NCBI RefSeq assembly: GCF_003434305.1
Contig: NZ_QKKX01000069.1
Span: 1-64,000 of the forward strand
Length of the DNA stretch: 64,000 nucleotides
Direction: 5' to 3'
Origin: Micromonospora sp. MW-13
Lineage (GTDB): Bacteria > Actinomycetota > Actinomycetes > Mycobacteriales > Micromonosporaceae
The position numbers and the translations under genes are program-made. The notes below the pieces were generated by a model that was not told the DNA's origin, made no database searches, and worked only from the letters and a program-made list of their open reading frames with translations. Positions 45,301 to 64,000 of the stretch are shown one piece after another; the first letter of the stretch is position 1; each line of letters opens with the position of its first letter.

Positions 45301-48300
45301 GGTCGCTGGCCGACGAGTGGTCGTACCAGGTGACCTGGAAGCCGGTGCCGGTCGCCGACCGGGACGCGCCCGCCGGCCACTGGCTGGTCGTGCTGCCCGC
45401 CACCGACGCCCCCGCCTGGGCCGCCGGGCTGGCCGACCTGCTGCCCGACGCCGCGCCGCTGACCGTCGGCGCGGCCGACCTGGACCGGGCGGCGCTGGCC
45501 GCCCGGCTGCGGGAGGCCGCCGGGGAGCGGCCCGTCGCCGGCGTGCTGCTCGTCGTCGCCGGCCAGGACCGGCTGCTGCCGGAACACCCGGGTGTCACGC
45601 TCGCCGCCGCCACCGCCCTCGCGCTGGTCCAGGCCCTGACCGACCTCGACCTGGTCGCGCCGCTGTGGTGCGTCACCAGCGGCGCGGTCGCCGCGGCCCC
45701 CGCCGACGCGCTGGAGCACCCGCTACAGAACCAGGTCTGGGGCCTCGGCCGCGCCGCCGCCGTCGAGCAGCCGCACCGCTGGGGCGGCCTGGTCGACCTG
45801 CCGGCCACCGTGGACGCCGCCGTCGCCCGCCGGCTGACCGCCGTGCTCGCCGACGGCGGCGAGGACCAGGTGGCCGTCCGCTCCGGCGGCGTCTGGGCCC
45901 GCCGGCTCGGGCCCGCCCCGGCGGCCGTGGACGACGTGCCCGCCGTCGACTGGAGCGCCGGCACCGTCCTGGTCACCGGCGGCACCGGCGGGCTCGGCGG
46001 CCACGTCACCCGCTGGCTGCTGGACCGTGGCGCCCGGCAGGTGGTGCTGGCCAGCCGCCGGGGCGCCGCCGCCCCCGCCGTGGCCGACCTGCTCGACCGG
46101 TACGGTGCCGACGGGCGGGTCACCGCCGCCACCTGCGACGTGACCGACCGGTCGTCGGTGGCCGCACTGCTGGACTCGCTGCCCGGGCTGACCGCCGTCG
46201 TGCACGCCGCCGGCACCGACCAGCTCACCCCGCTGACCGACACCACCCTCGACGAGTTCTCCCACGTCGTCGCCGGCAAGGTGCTCGGCGCCCTGAACCT
46301 CGACGCCTGCCTGGCCGACCGCCCCCTCGCCGCGTTCGTGCTGTTCTCCTCCATCTCCGGGGTGTGGGGCAGCGCCGGCCAGTGCGCGTACGGGGCCGGC
46401 AACTCGCTGCTGGACGCACTCGCGGTCAACCGGCGCGGCCGGGGACTGCCGGCCACCGCCGTGTCCTGGACCGCCTGGGGCGGCGAGGGCGGCATGGCCG
46501 CCGAGAACGCGGCCACCGCGCAGCTCAACCGGATGGGCCTGCCCCCGATCGACCCGGAGCGGGCGCTCGTCGCGCTGGACCGGGCCACCCGCCGGCCCAC
46601 CGGATGCGTCACCGTCGCCGACGTCGACTGGACCCGGTTCCACCCGGCGTTCACCGTGGCCCGGCCCAGCCCGCTGCTCGGCGACCTGCCCCAGGTGCGG
46701 GCCCTGCTCGACGCCGAGGAGTCCGCCGCGCCCGCCCCGGGCGCCGTCGCCGAGCCGCTGCGCCACCTGGCCGGCCTGTCCGCCACCGACCAGGAGCGCG
46801 ACCTGCTGCGGCTGGTCAACGAGCAGACCGCCGCCGTCCTCGGCCACGCCACCCCGGACGAGCTGCGCGGACGCCCGTTCAAGGACCTGGGCTTCGACTC
46901 GCTGACCGCGGTGGACTTCCGGGGCCGGATGAACACCGCCACCGGCCTGCGCCTGCCCACCACCGTCGTCTTCGACTACCCCACCCCCGCCGAGCTGGCC
47001 GCGCACCTGCGCGAACTGGTCTTCGGGGGCGACGCGGCCGACGCCGTGGCGGCCACCGTCGTGGACGCCGACGAGCCCGTGGCGATCGTCGGCATGGCCT
47101 GCCGGTACCCGGGCGGCGTCGGCGGGCCGGAGGAGTTCTGGCGGCTCGTCGCCGACGGCGTCGACGCCGTGTCGGCGTTCCCCACCGACCGGGGCTGGGA
47201 GATTCCCGAGGGCCTCGACGGCGCCCAGGCCCCGGCCGGCGGCTTCCTCTACGACGTGCCCGACTTCGACCCCGCGTTCTTCGAGATCTCGCCCCGCGAG
47301 GCGCTGGCCATGGACCCGCAGCAGCGGCTCACCCTGGAGGCGTCCTGGGAGGCGCTGGAGCGGGCCGGGATCGACCCCGGCGCGCTGCGCGGCACCCGCA
47401 CCGGCGTCTTCGTCGGCGCGTCCACCTCCGGCTACGGCACCGGGCTGACCGAGGTCCCCGAGGGCGTCGAGGGGTACCTGATGACCGGCGCCGCGCACAG
47501 CGTGATCTCCGGCCGGGTCGCGTACACCCTCGGGCTGGAGGGGCCGGCCGTCACCGTCGACACCGCCTGCTCGTCGTCGCTGGTGGCGCTGCACCTGGCC
47601 GGGGCGGCGCTGCGCCGGGGCGAGTGCGACCTGGCGCTGGCCGGTGGCGTGGCCGTGATGGCCACCCCCACCGCGTTCCAGGAGTTCTCCCGGCAGGGCG
47701 GGCTGGCCTCCGACGGCCGGTGCAAGTCGTTCGCCGCCTCCGCCGACGGCACCGGCTGGTCCGAGGGCGTCGGCATGCTGCTGGTGCAGCGCCTCTCCGA
47801 CGCCCGCCGCGAGGGCCGGCGCATCCTCGCCGTGGTCCGCGGGTCCGCGGTCAACTCCGACGGCGCGTCCAACGGGCTGACCGCCCCGAACGGCCCGTCG
47901 CAACAGCGGGTGATCCGGCAGGCCCTGGCCAGCGCCCGGCTCACCACCGCCGACGTGGACGTGGTCGAGGCGCACGGCACCGGCACCGTCCTGGGTGACC
48001 CGATCGAGGCGCAGGCCCTGCTGGCCACGTACGGCCAGGGCCGCGACGGCGGCGAGCCGCTGCTGCTGGGCTCGGTGAAGTCGAACATCGGGCACTCCCA
48101 GGCCGCCGCCGGGGTGGCCGGCGTGATCAAGATGGTGCTGGCGATGCGGGAGGGACTGGTCCCGGCGTCCCTGCACGCCGACGAGCCGTCGCCGCACATC
48201 GACTGGTCGGCCGGGGCGGTGGAGCTGGTCACCCGGAACCGCCCCTGGCCGGCCGTGGACCGGCCGCGCCGGGCCGCGGTGTCCTCGTTCGGGATCTCCG

Positions 48301-51300
48301 GCACCAACGCCCACGTGCTCGTCGAGCTGCCCGCCGCCGACGACGCCGACGCGACCCCCGCGCCCGCCCCCGACCCCGGACTGCTCGCCGCCGACGTGGT
48401 GGCGTGGCCGCTGTCGGCGCGTTCCACGGCCGCCCTGGCCGCGCAGGCCGCCCGGCTGGCCCGGCACCTGCGGGAGCACCCCGGGCTCGACCCGGCGGCG
48501 GTGGCCTGGTCGCTGGCCACCACCCGGTCGGCGTTCGACCGGCGGGCGGCGGTGCTCGGCGCGGGCACCCCGGACCTGCTCGCCGGCCTGGACGCGCTCG
48601 CCGCCGGCGCCCCCGCAGGCAACCTGCTCACCGGCGCCGTCGCCGGCCACGGGCCGGGCCCCGTGTTCGTCCTCCCGGACGCCCGCGCCGCCCTCGACGC
48701 GGCGGCCGGGCTGGTCGGCCGGTGCGCGGTCCTCGACGACGCGCTCGCCGACTGCCGCCAGGCCCTCGCCCCCTGGCTGGACGTCGACCCCGCCGCCCTG
48801 CTGACCGGCGCGGACCGGTCCTGGACCGACCGGCCGGAGCTGGCCCAGCCCGTCGCCTTCGCCGTCGGCGTGGCCCTGGCCGCCGTGTGGCGGCACGCCG
48901 GGGTCACCCCCGCCGCCGTGCTCGGCCACGCCGACGGGGAGGTCACCGCCGCCTGCGTGGCCGGCGTGCTGTCCCTGCCCGACGCGGCCCGTGTGGTCGC
49001 CCTGCGGGCCCGGGCCGTCGCGGACCCGGCCGACGGGGCCGCCGACCGCCTCCGCGCCGAGCTGACCGGCCTCGCCCCGCAGCCGGGCACCGCCCGCCTG
49101 CTGTCGACCGTGACCGGGGACTGGGCCGACCCGGCGTCCCTGGGCGCCGACCACTGGGCCGACGGGGTTCGCCGGCCCGGGTCCCTCGACGCCGCCGCGC
49201 GGACCGCCGTCGCGGCCGGCCACGTCACCTTCGTCGGGCTGTCGCCGGACCCGGCGTCGACCGCCGAGCTGACCGGGGCCCTCGCCGCGGCCGGCGCCGC
49301 CGCTCAGGTGCTGGACACCTTGCGCGGGGACGGCGACGGGCCCACCCGGCTACTGGCCGCCCTCGCCGCCGCCCACACCGTCGGGCTGCCGGTCGACCAC
49401 CGCCGGGTCCTCGCCGGGGCCGACCCGGTCGACCTGCCCACGTACGCGTTCGAGCGGCACCGGTTCTGGCTGGAGCGCACCGGCGCGCACCGGGCCGTCC
49501 TGCCCGCCGTCGGCCTCGACGTCGTCGACCACCCGCTGCTCAGCGCCGTCGCCGAACTGCCCGGCGACGAGGGGCTGCTGTTCACCGGCCGGATCTCCCT
49601 GACCGCCCAGCCGTGGCTGGCCGACCACGCCGTGCTGGGCACCGTGCTGCTGCCCGGCACCGCGCTGGTCGAGCTGGCGTCCTGGACGGGCCGGCACGCC
49701 GACGCCGCATCGGTGGCCGAACTGAACCTGGAAGCGCCCCTGGCGATCCCCGCCGAGGGCGGCGTCGACCTGCGGGTCCGGGTCGGCCCGGCCGACGACA
49801 CCGGGCACCGCCCGGTCTCCGTGCACTCCCGGCCCGACGACGCCGCCGACGGGGCCCGGCCGTGGCAGCGGCACGCCTCCGGCCTGCTCGCCGCCACCGA
49901 GGACCCGGCCGACGCCCCGGCGGCGGTGTGGCCGCCCGCCGACGCCGAGCCGATCGCCCTCGACGGGCTCTACACCCGCCTCGCCGAGCAGGGCTACCAC
50001 TACGGCCCGGTGTTCCGGTCCCTGCGCGCCGCGTGGCGCTGCGGCACCGACATCCTCGCCGAGGTGGCCCTGGACGCCGACGCGGCGACCGACACCACCG
50101 CCTTCTCGGTGCACCCCGCGCTGCTGGACGCGGCGCTGCATGCCATCGGCGCCAGCGTCGCCGGCGCCGACCCCGACGCCGCCCAGCCGCCCGCGACGGG
50201 CGGCGCCGACATCCGGCCCGGCCTGCCGTTCACCTGGACCGGCGTGACGATCCGGCCCACCCGCGCCCGGGAACTGCGGATCCGGCTCACCGCCACCGGC
50301 TCCGGGGCGGTCGCGCTGACGGTCACCGACACCGGCGCGACGCCGGTCGCCGCCGTCACCGGCCTCGTCCTGCGGCCCATCTCCGGCGAGCAGCTCAGCG
50401 CGGCCCGTCGCGCCGCCACCCGGTCCCTGCACCGCCTCGACTGGGTCACCCCCGACGCGGCCCGCGCCGACGGCCCGTACCGGCTGGCCGTCCTGGGCGA
50501 CGACTGGCCCGCCGCCGACCGCTCCCCGGACCTCGCCGCCCTGGTCGCCGGGGTACGCGCCGGCGCGGCCGTCCCCGACGCGGTGGTCGTCACCTGCGTC
50601 GGCCCGGAGCCGGACGAGCCGAACCCGGCCCGGCTGGCCCACCGGGTCAGCCATCGCACGCTCGCGCTCGCCCAGCAGTGGCTGGCCGAGGACACCCTCG
50701 CCACCGCCCGGCTGGTGGTGGTCACCCGTGGCGCCGTCCGGGTCGACGCGGGCGACCGGATCGCCGACCTGCCCGCCGCCACCGCGTGGGGGCTGCTGCG
50801 CAGCGCCCAGTCGGAGAACCCCGACCGGATCGTGCTCGTCGACGCCGACGACGACCGGGCCGCCGCCGACCTGCTGCCGGCGGCGCTCGCCACCGGAGAG
50901 CCGCAGCTCGCGGTGCGCGCCGGCCAGCTCCGCGTCCCCCGGCTGACCCGGCTCGGCCCGCCGCCCGCCGACCGGCCCGACCCCGACCTGGCCGCCGGCA
51001 CCGTCCTGGTGACCGGCGCGACCGGCGCGCTCGGCCGGCTGGTGGCCCGCCGGCTGGCCGACCGGCACGGCGTACGCCACCTGCTGCTGGTCAGCCGTAC
51101 CGGCGGGGACGCCCCCGGCGTGGCGGCGCTCGTCGACGAGCTCGCCGAGCTGGGCACGACCGCCCGGGTGGCCGCCTGCGACGTCACCGACCGCGACGCG
51201 CTGGCCCTGCTCGTCGACCAGCTCCCCGCCGACCGGCCGCTCACCGGCGTGGTGCACGCGGCGGGCGTGCTCGACGACGGCATCCTCGGCGCGCTCACCC

Positions 51301-52316
51301 CGGACCGGTTCGACGCCGTGCTCCGGCCCAAGGTCGACGCCGCCTGGCACCTGCACGAGCTGACCGAGAAGCTGGACCTGGCCGCGTTCGTGCTGTTCTC
51401 CTCCGCCGCCGGCCTGTTCGGCGGCCCCGGGCAGGCCAACCACGCCGCGGCCAACTGCTTCCTCGACGCCCTCGCCCAGCACCGGCACGACCGGGGGCTG
51501 CCCGCCACGGCCATGGCCTGGGGGCCGTGGGCCAACGACACCGGCGACGGGCAGCCCGGGCACGTCGACGAGGACCGGATGAACCGGGGCGGCTTCGTCC
51601 CGCTCGCCGCCGAGGAGGGCATGGACCTGTTCAGCGAGGCGCTGCGCCTCGCCGACCCGGTGGTCGTACCGGTCAACCTCGACCTTGCCCTGATCGGCCG
51701 GCACGGGCCCGCCGCCGTGCCGCCGGTGCTGCGGTCGCTGGTCCGCCCGGCGACCACCGGCGCGGCCCGCGCCGCCGAGCGCGACCCGGCGGCGGCGCTG
51801 CGCGACACCCTCGCCGCCACCCCGGAGGCCGACCGCGACCAGGTGCTGTCCGACCTGGTCCGCACCCACGCCGCCGCCGTGCTCGGGTACGCCTCGATCC
51901 GGTCCATCGACGTCGAGCGCGGCTTCGTCGAACTCGGCTTCGACTCGCTCACCGCCGTCGAGTTCCGCAACCGCCTCAACGCGGCCACCGGCCTGCGCCT
52001 GCCGTCCACGCTGATCTACGACCGGCCCACCACGGCGGCCCTCGTCGAGCACCTGCGGGGCGCGCTGCTGGCCGAGCGGAGCACGTCCGCGCTGTCGGTG
52101 CTCGGCGAGCTGAACAAGCTGGAGCACGTCATGCGGACCGTGGCCGACGGCGACGCCGACCGGGCCGCCGTCGGCGACCGGCTGCGCGAACTGCTCTCCC
52201 TGTGGACCTACACCGGCTCCGCCGCCCAGGACGCCACCGACGACGGCGAGAGCCTGTCCTCGGCGTCCGCCGAGGAGATCTTCAGCCTGCTGGACGAAGA
52301 ACTCGGCGCGGCCTGA
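42276..52316 (+). CDS. Gene C: two-module type I polyketide synthase with a degenerate AT in module 2
   Basis: 3,346 residues. Order: N-terminal docking helix (1-32); C1 KS (Cys 206), AT (GHSIG Ser 687, HAFH), A1-type KR (Tyr 1372), ACP (Ser 1542); C2 KS (Cys 1765), shortened AT with GHADG (Ala 2219 in place of Ser), DH (His 2451, Asp 2618), B1-type KR with His 3056 in place of Tyr, ACP (Ser 3224); C-terminal docking tail. C1 should add a malonyl unit and reduce it to an L-hydroxyl. C2 cannot load its own ACP, so it relies on another AT, is skipped, or works without elongating. Gene D starts 43 bp downstream and is probably cotranscribed from the promoter before gene C. The C2 KS also differs from its relatives (FFEISPRE, NSDGASNG), hinting at a separate origin. 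Confidence 0.96.
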   Translation: MANEDTLREYLKWVTADLHQTRRKLGELEAANREPIAIVGMACRFPGGVRSPEDLWELVASGEDAISGFPADRGWDLTRLFHPDPDHPGTSYASEGGFLDSATDFDAGFFGISPREALAMDPQQRLLLETSWEAFEHAGIDPSALRGHQVGVFASTTGQDYVSLLQQPPPGTEGYILTGTAASVVSGRISYALGIEGPAVTVDTACSSSLVALHLACQALRQGECTLALAGGATIMSTPSAFIGFSRQRGLAADGRVKSFAAAADGTAWGEGVGLLLVERLSDARRHGHPVLAVVRGSAVNQDGASNGLTAPNGPSQQRVVLQALASARLSPEQVDVVEAHGTGTTLGDPIEAQALLATYGQGRPADRPLLLGSVKSNIGHTQAAAGVAGVIKMVMALRHETVPATLHVDEPTPNVDWTAGAVSLVTRVQPWAAGEQPRRAGVSSFGMSGTNAHVIIEEAPAEADPAAADTAPDGDAGRGAATSAGAGAATSAGDGSAPVDGAGLVPVLLSARDAAALAEQATRWADLVDARPELRLPDLGWSSATTRARLEHRAVLFAADRADLLAGLRALAAGHDAPGLVTGAGPRGGQLAFLFSGQGAQRCGMGRDLADAFPVFARALAEVCAELDRHLPRPLAPVLFAPEGDEAAALLNQTLFTQAGLFAVEVALFRLLESWGIVPDVLLGHSIGELSAAHVAGVLALPDAAAVVAARGRLMQALPAGGAMLSVQLPAESVRAALTGLDDRVAVAAVNGPTSVVVSGTADAVEDLERRWADQGVRTKPLRVSHAFHSPLMEPMLDEFAAVLRGVELHPPTLPIVSNLTGEVVDPDAVRTPEYWVRHVREAVRFADGVDRLCAMGVRTFLEVGPSGVLTALTRDVLAATGRDEGRAATALLRRDRGEPGSAFAALAELHAGGVDVDWAALFAGTDVARVPLPRYAFHRQRFWPEPPPAPVAATAAGDDDGFWAALEGADAETLGGELGVDPDDDAVRTLLPALPVLSSWRRSRRERSLADEWSYQVTWKPVPVADRDAPAGHWLVVLPATDAPAWAAGLADLLPDAAPLTVGAADLDRAALAARLREAAGERPVAGVLLVVAGQDRLLPEHPGVTLAAATALALVQALTDLDLVAPLWCVTSGAVAAAPADALEHPLQNQVWGLGRAAAVEQPHRWGGLVDLPATVDAAVARRLTAVLADGGEDQVAVRSGGVWARRLGPAPAAVDDVPAVDWSAGTVLVTGGTGGLGGHVTRWLLDRGARQVVLASRRGAAAPAVADLLDRYGADGRVTAATCDVTDRSSVAALLDSLPGLTAVVHAAGTDQLTPLTDTTLDEFSHVVAGKVLGALNLDACLADRPLAAFVLFSSISGVWGSAGQCAYGAGNSLLDALAVNRRGRGLPATAVSWTAWGGEGGMAAENAATAQLNRMGLPPIDPERALVALDRATRRPTGCVTVADVDWTRFHPAFTVARPSPLLGDLPQVRALLDAEESAAPAPGAVAEPLRHLAGLSATDQERDLLRLVNEQTAAVLGHATPDELRGRPFKDLGFDSLTAVDFRGRMNTATGLRLPTTVVFDYPTPAELAAHLRELVFGGDAADAVAATVVDADEPVAIVGMACRYPGGVGGPEEFWRLVADGVDAVSAFPTDRGWEIPEGLDGAQAPAGGFLYDVPDFDPAFFEISPREALAMDPQQRLTLEASWEALERAGIDPGALRGTRTGVFVGASTSGYGTGLTEVPEGVEGYLMTGAAHSVISGRVAYTLGLEGPAVTVDTACSSSLVALHLAGAALRRGECDLALAGGVAVMATPTAFQEFSRQGGLASDGRCKSFAASADGTGWSEGVGMLLVQRLSDARREGRRILAVVRGSAVNSDGASNGLTAPNGPSQQRVIRQALASARLTTADVDVVEAHGTGTVLGDPIEAQALLATYGQGRDGGEPLLLGSVKSNIGHSQAAAGVAGVIKMVLAMREGLVPASLHADEPSPHIDWSAGAVELVTRNRPWPAVDRPRRAAVSSFGISGTNAHVLVELPAADDADATPAPAPDPGLLAADVVAWPLSARSTAALAAQAARLARHLREHPGLDPAAVAWSLATTRSAFDRRAAVLGAGTPDLLAGLDALAAGAPAGNLLTGAVAGHGPGPVFVLPDARAALDAAAGLVGRCAVLDDALADCRQALAPWLDVDPAALLTGADRSWTDRPELAQPVAFAVGVALAAVWRHAGVTPAAVLGHADGEVTAACVAGVLSLPDAARVVALRARAVADPADGAADRLRAELTGLAPQPGTARLLSTVTGDWADPASLGADHWADGVRRPGSLDAAARTAVAAGHVTFVGLSPDPASTAELTGALAAAGAAAQVLDTLRGDGDGPTRLLAALAAAHTVGLPVDHRRVLAGADPVDLPTYAFERHRFWLERTGAHRAVLPAVGLDVVDHPLLSAVAELPGDEGLLFTGRISLTAQPWLADHAVLGTVLLPGTALVELASWTGRHADAASVAELNLEAPLAIPAEGGVDLRVRVGPADDTGHRPVSVHSRPDDAADGARPWQRHASGLLAATEDPADAPAAVWPPADAEPIALDGLYTRLAEQGYHYGPVFRSLRAAWRCGTDILAEVALDADAATDTTAFSVHPALLDAALHAIGASVAGADPDAAQPPATGGADIRPGLPFTWTGVTIRPTRARELRIRLTATGSGAVALTVTDTGATPVAAVTGLVLRPISGEQLSAARRAATRSLHRLDWVTPDAARADGPYRLAVLGDDWPAADRSPDLAALVAGVRAGAAVPDAVVVTCVGPEPDEPNPARLAHRVSHRTLALAQQWLAEDTLATARLVVVTRGAVRVDAGDRIADLPAATAWGLLRSAQSENPDRIVLVDADDDRAAADLLPAALATGEPQLAVRAGQLRVPRLTRLGPPPADRPDPDLAAGTVLVTGATGALGRLVARRLADRHGVRHLLLVSRTGGDAPGVAALVDELAELGTTARVAACDVTDRDALALLVDQLPADRPLTGVVHAAGVLDDGILGALTPDRFDAVLRPKVDAAWHLHELTEKLDLAAFVLFSSAAGLFGGPGQANHAAANCFLDALAQHRHDRGLPATAMAWGPWANDTGDGQPGHVDEDRMNRGGFVPLAAEEGMDLFSEALRLADPVVVPVNLDLALIGRHGPAAVPPVLRSLVRPATTGAARAAERDPAAALRDTLAATPEADRDQVLSDLVRTHAAAVLGYASIRSIDVERGFVELGFDSLTAVEFRNRLNAATGLRLPSTLIYDRPTTAALVEHLRGALLAERSTSALSVLGELNKLEHVMRTVADGDADRAAVGDRLRELLSLWTYTGSAAQDATDDGESLSSASAEEIFSLLDEELGAA
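42372..47069 (+). other. Module C1: KS-AT(malonyl)-KR(A1)-ACP
   Basis: KS starts at 42372, Cys 42891. AT Ser 44334 in GHSIG, HAFH 44634-44645: malonyl-CoA. The KS-AT linker carries an Ala/Gly/Asp-rich insertion (about 43660-43780). No DH. KR from 45960; no LDD; Ser 46350, Trp 46365, Tyr 46389 in GQCAYGAGN: A1 type. ACP Ser 46899. Predicted output: L-type beta-hydroxyl next to the ketone set by B6. The KS loop reads TTGQDYVSLL, unlike the YHDYAS group. Confidence 0.93.
48660..49270 (+). other. Degenerate acyltransferase (AT0) of module C2
   Basis: At the serine elbow the sequence is VLGHADGEVTAACVAG (GHADG 48924-48938), with Ala at 48930-48932 replacing the nucleophilic Ser. The oxyanion-hole GQG segment reads VFVLPDARAAL. 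The region that should hold the ferredoxin-like subdomain and HAFH/YASH is replaced by a short Ala/Asp-rich bridge (near VADPADGAAD), so the core spans about 195 residues against about 270 in C1. Flanking text (LAAVWRHAGVTPAAVLGH, LSLPDAARVVALRARA) resembles methylmalonyl-type ATs. It cannot be catalytic as an acyltransferase; it probably persists as scaffold. Confidence 0.9.
51430..51460 (+). other. KR active-site variant (Tyr to His) in module C2
   Basis: The catalytic segment reads GPGQANHAAANCFLDAL, with His codon cac at 51441-51443 in place of the Tyr found in every other KR here except B6. LDD and the nucleotide loop are normal. His at this position occurs in some PKS KRs of other bacteria, so activity is uncertain rather than excluded. 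Confidence 0.75.
52075..52313 (+). other. C-terminal docking domain of gene C
   Basis: Helical segment (SALSVLGELNKLEHVMRTV, RLRELLSLW) followed by SSASAEEIFSLLDEELGAA. This is the same tail class as gene B's, expected to bind the head of gene D, which lies directly downstream. Confidence 0.8.
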
Positions 52317-52348
52317 TCCGGCATGTTCCGCACCCCGATTCCCGATAC

Positions 52349-52352
52349 GGAG
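52349..52352 (+). promoter_or_regulatory. Ribosome-binding site of gene D
   Basis: GGAG in gatacggagtgg lies 7 nt before ATG 52360. The acggag context repeats that before gene B. Confidence 0.65.
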
Positions 52353-52359
52353 TGGCCCG

Positions 52360-64000
<11,641 letters not shown>

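Larger units (their letters stand above)
47070..52074 (+). other. Module C2: KS-AT(degenerate)-DH-KR(B1, Tyr to His)-ACP
   Basis: KS starts at 47070 with Cys 47568, EAHGTGT and NIGHSQ all intact, so it is competent for condensation. The AT is degenerate (separate entry). DH His 49626 (HAVLGTVLLP) and Asp 50127 (LLDAALH) are intact. KR has TGATGALG from 50997 and LDD 51270-51278, but GQANHAAAN places His (51441-51443) where the Tyr belongs. ACP Ser 51945. If malonyl is supplied in trans and the KR works, the output is an alkene. If not elongating, its DH could dehydrate the hydroxyl made by C1. Confidence 0.85.

Overview
The window is an interior slice of a very large modular type I polyketide synthase (PKS) locus from a GC-rich actinomycete. 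A Micromonospora-like or Streptomyces-like host is plausible, but no housekeeping gene is present to settle it. Four plus-strand PKS genes fill almost all of it: gene A (5' end off the window, stop at 11436), gene B (11463-41393, 9,976 residues, about 1 MDa), gene C (42276-52316, 3,346 residues) and gene D (52360 to beyond 64000). No loading module, thioesterase, tailoring, transport or regulatory gene is visible, so both ends of the assembly line lie outside.

Fourteen modules are present, two of them cut by the window edges. In order: A0 (..ER-KR-ACP), A1 (KS-AT-DH-KR-ACP), A2 (KS-AT-KR-ACP), B1 (KR), B2, B3 and B4 (each DH-KR), B5 (KR), B6 (inactive KR), C1 (KR), C2 (degenerate AT, DH, KR with Tyr to His), D1 (DH-KR), D2 (degenerate AT, KR), D3 (KS-AT.., truncated). 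Every intact AT carries GHSI/VG plus HAFH, the malonyl-CoA signature. KRs in DH modules carry LDD (B1 type); KRs in modules without DH carry the A1-type Trp. If the order is colinear, the chain segment reads: methylene, alkene, OH, OH, conjugated triene, OH, ketone, OH, (alkene from C2), alkene, OH. That is an unbranched polyene-polyol. The compound cannot be named from this window.

Docking ends support the order A to B to C to D. The A/B junction uses one coiled-coil/tail type; B/C and C/D share a second type. A/B and C/D are closely spaced (26 and 43 bp) and probably cotranscribed. B and C are separated by 882 bp of non-coding DNA holding a gene-B-like ribosome-binding/start motif that leads only to a 13-codon frame, a 31-bp inverted-repeat pair, a strong hairpin, and a candidate promoter with three TAGGGG repeats ahead of gene C.

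The most unusual feature is a pair of degenerate AT domains in C2 and D2. Both replace the catalytic Ser of GHSxG (GHADG and GHGDG), both have lost the oxyanion-hole Gln, and both lack the same roughly 70-80 residue small subdomain. Both look derived from a methylmalonyl-type AT in an otherwise all-malonyl synthase. Their KS, ACP and (C2) DH partners look intact, so the modules must be loaded in trans, skipped, or used without elongation. Near-identical DNA tracts shared by distant modules point to recent duplication and gene conversion.
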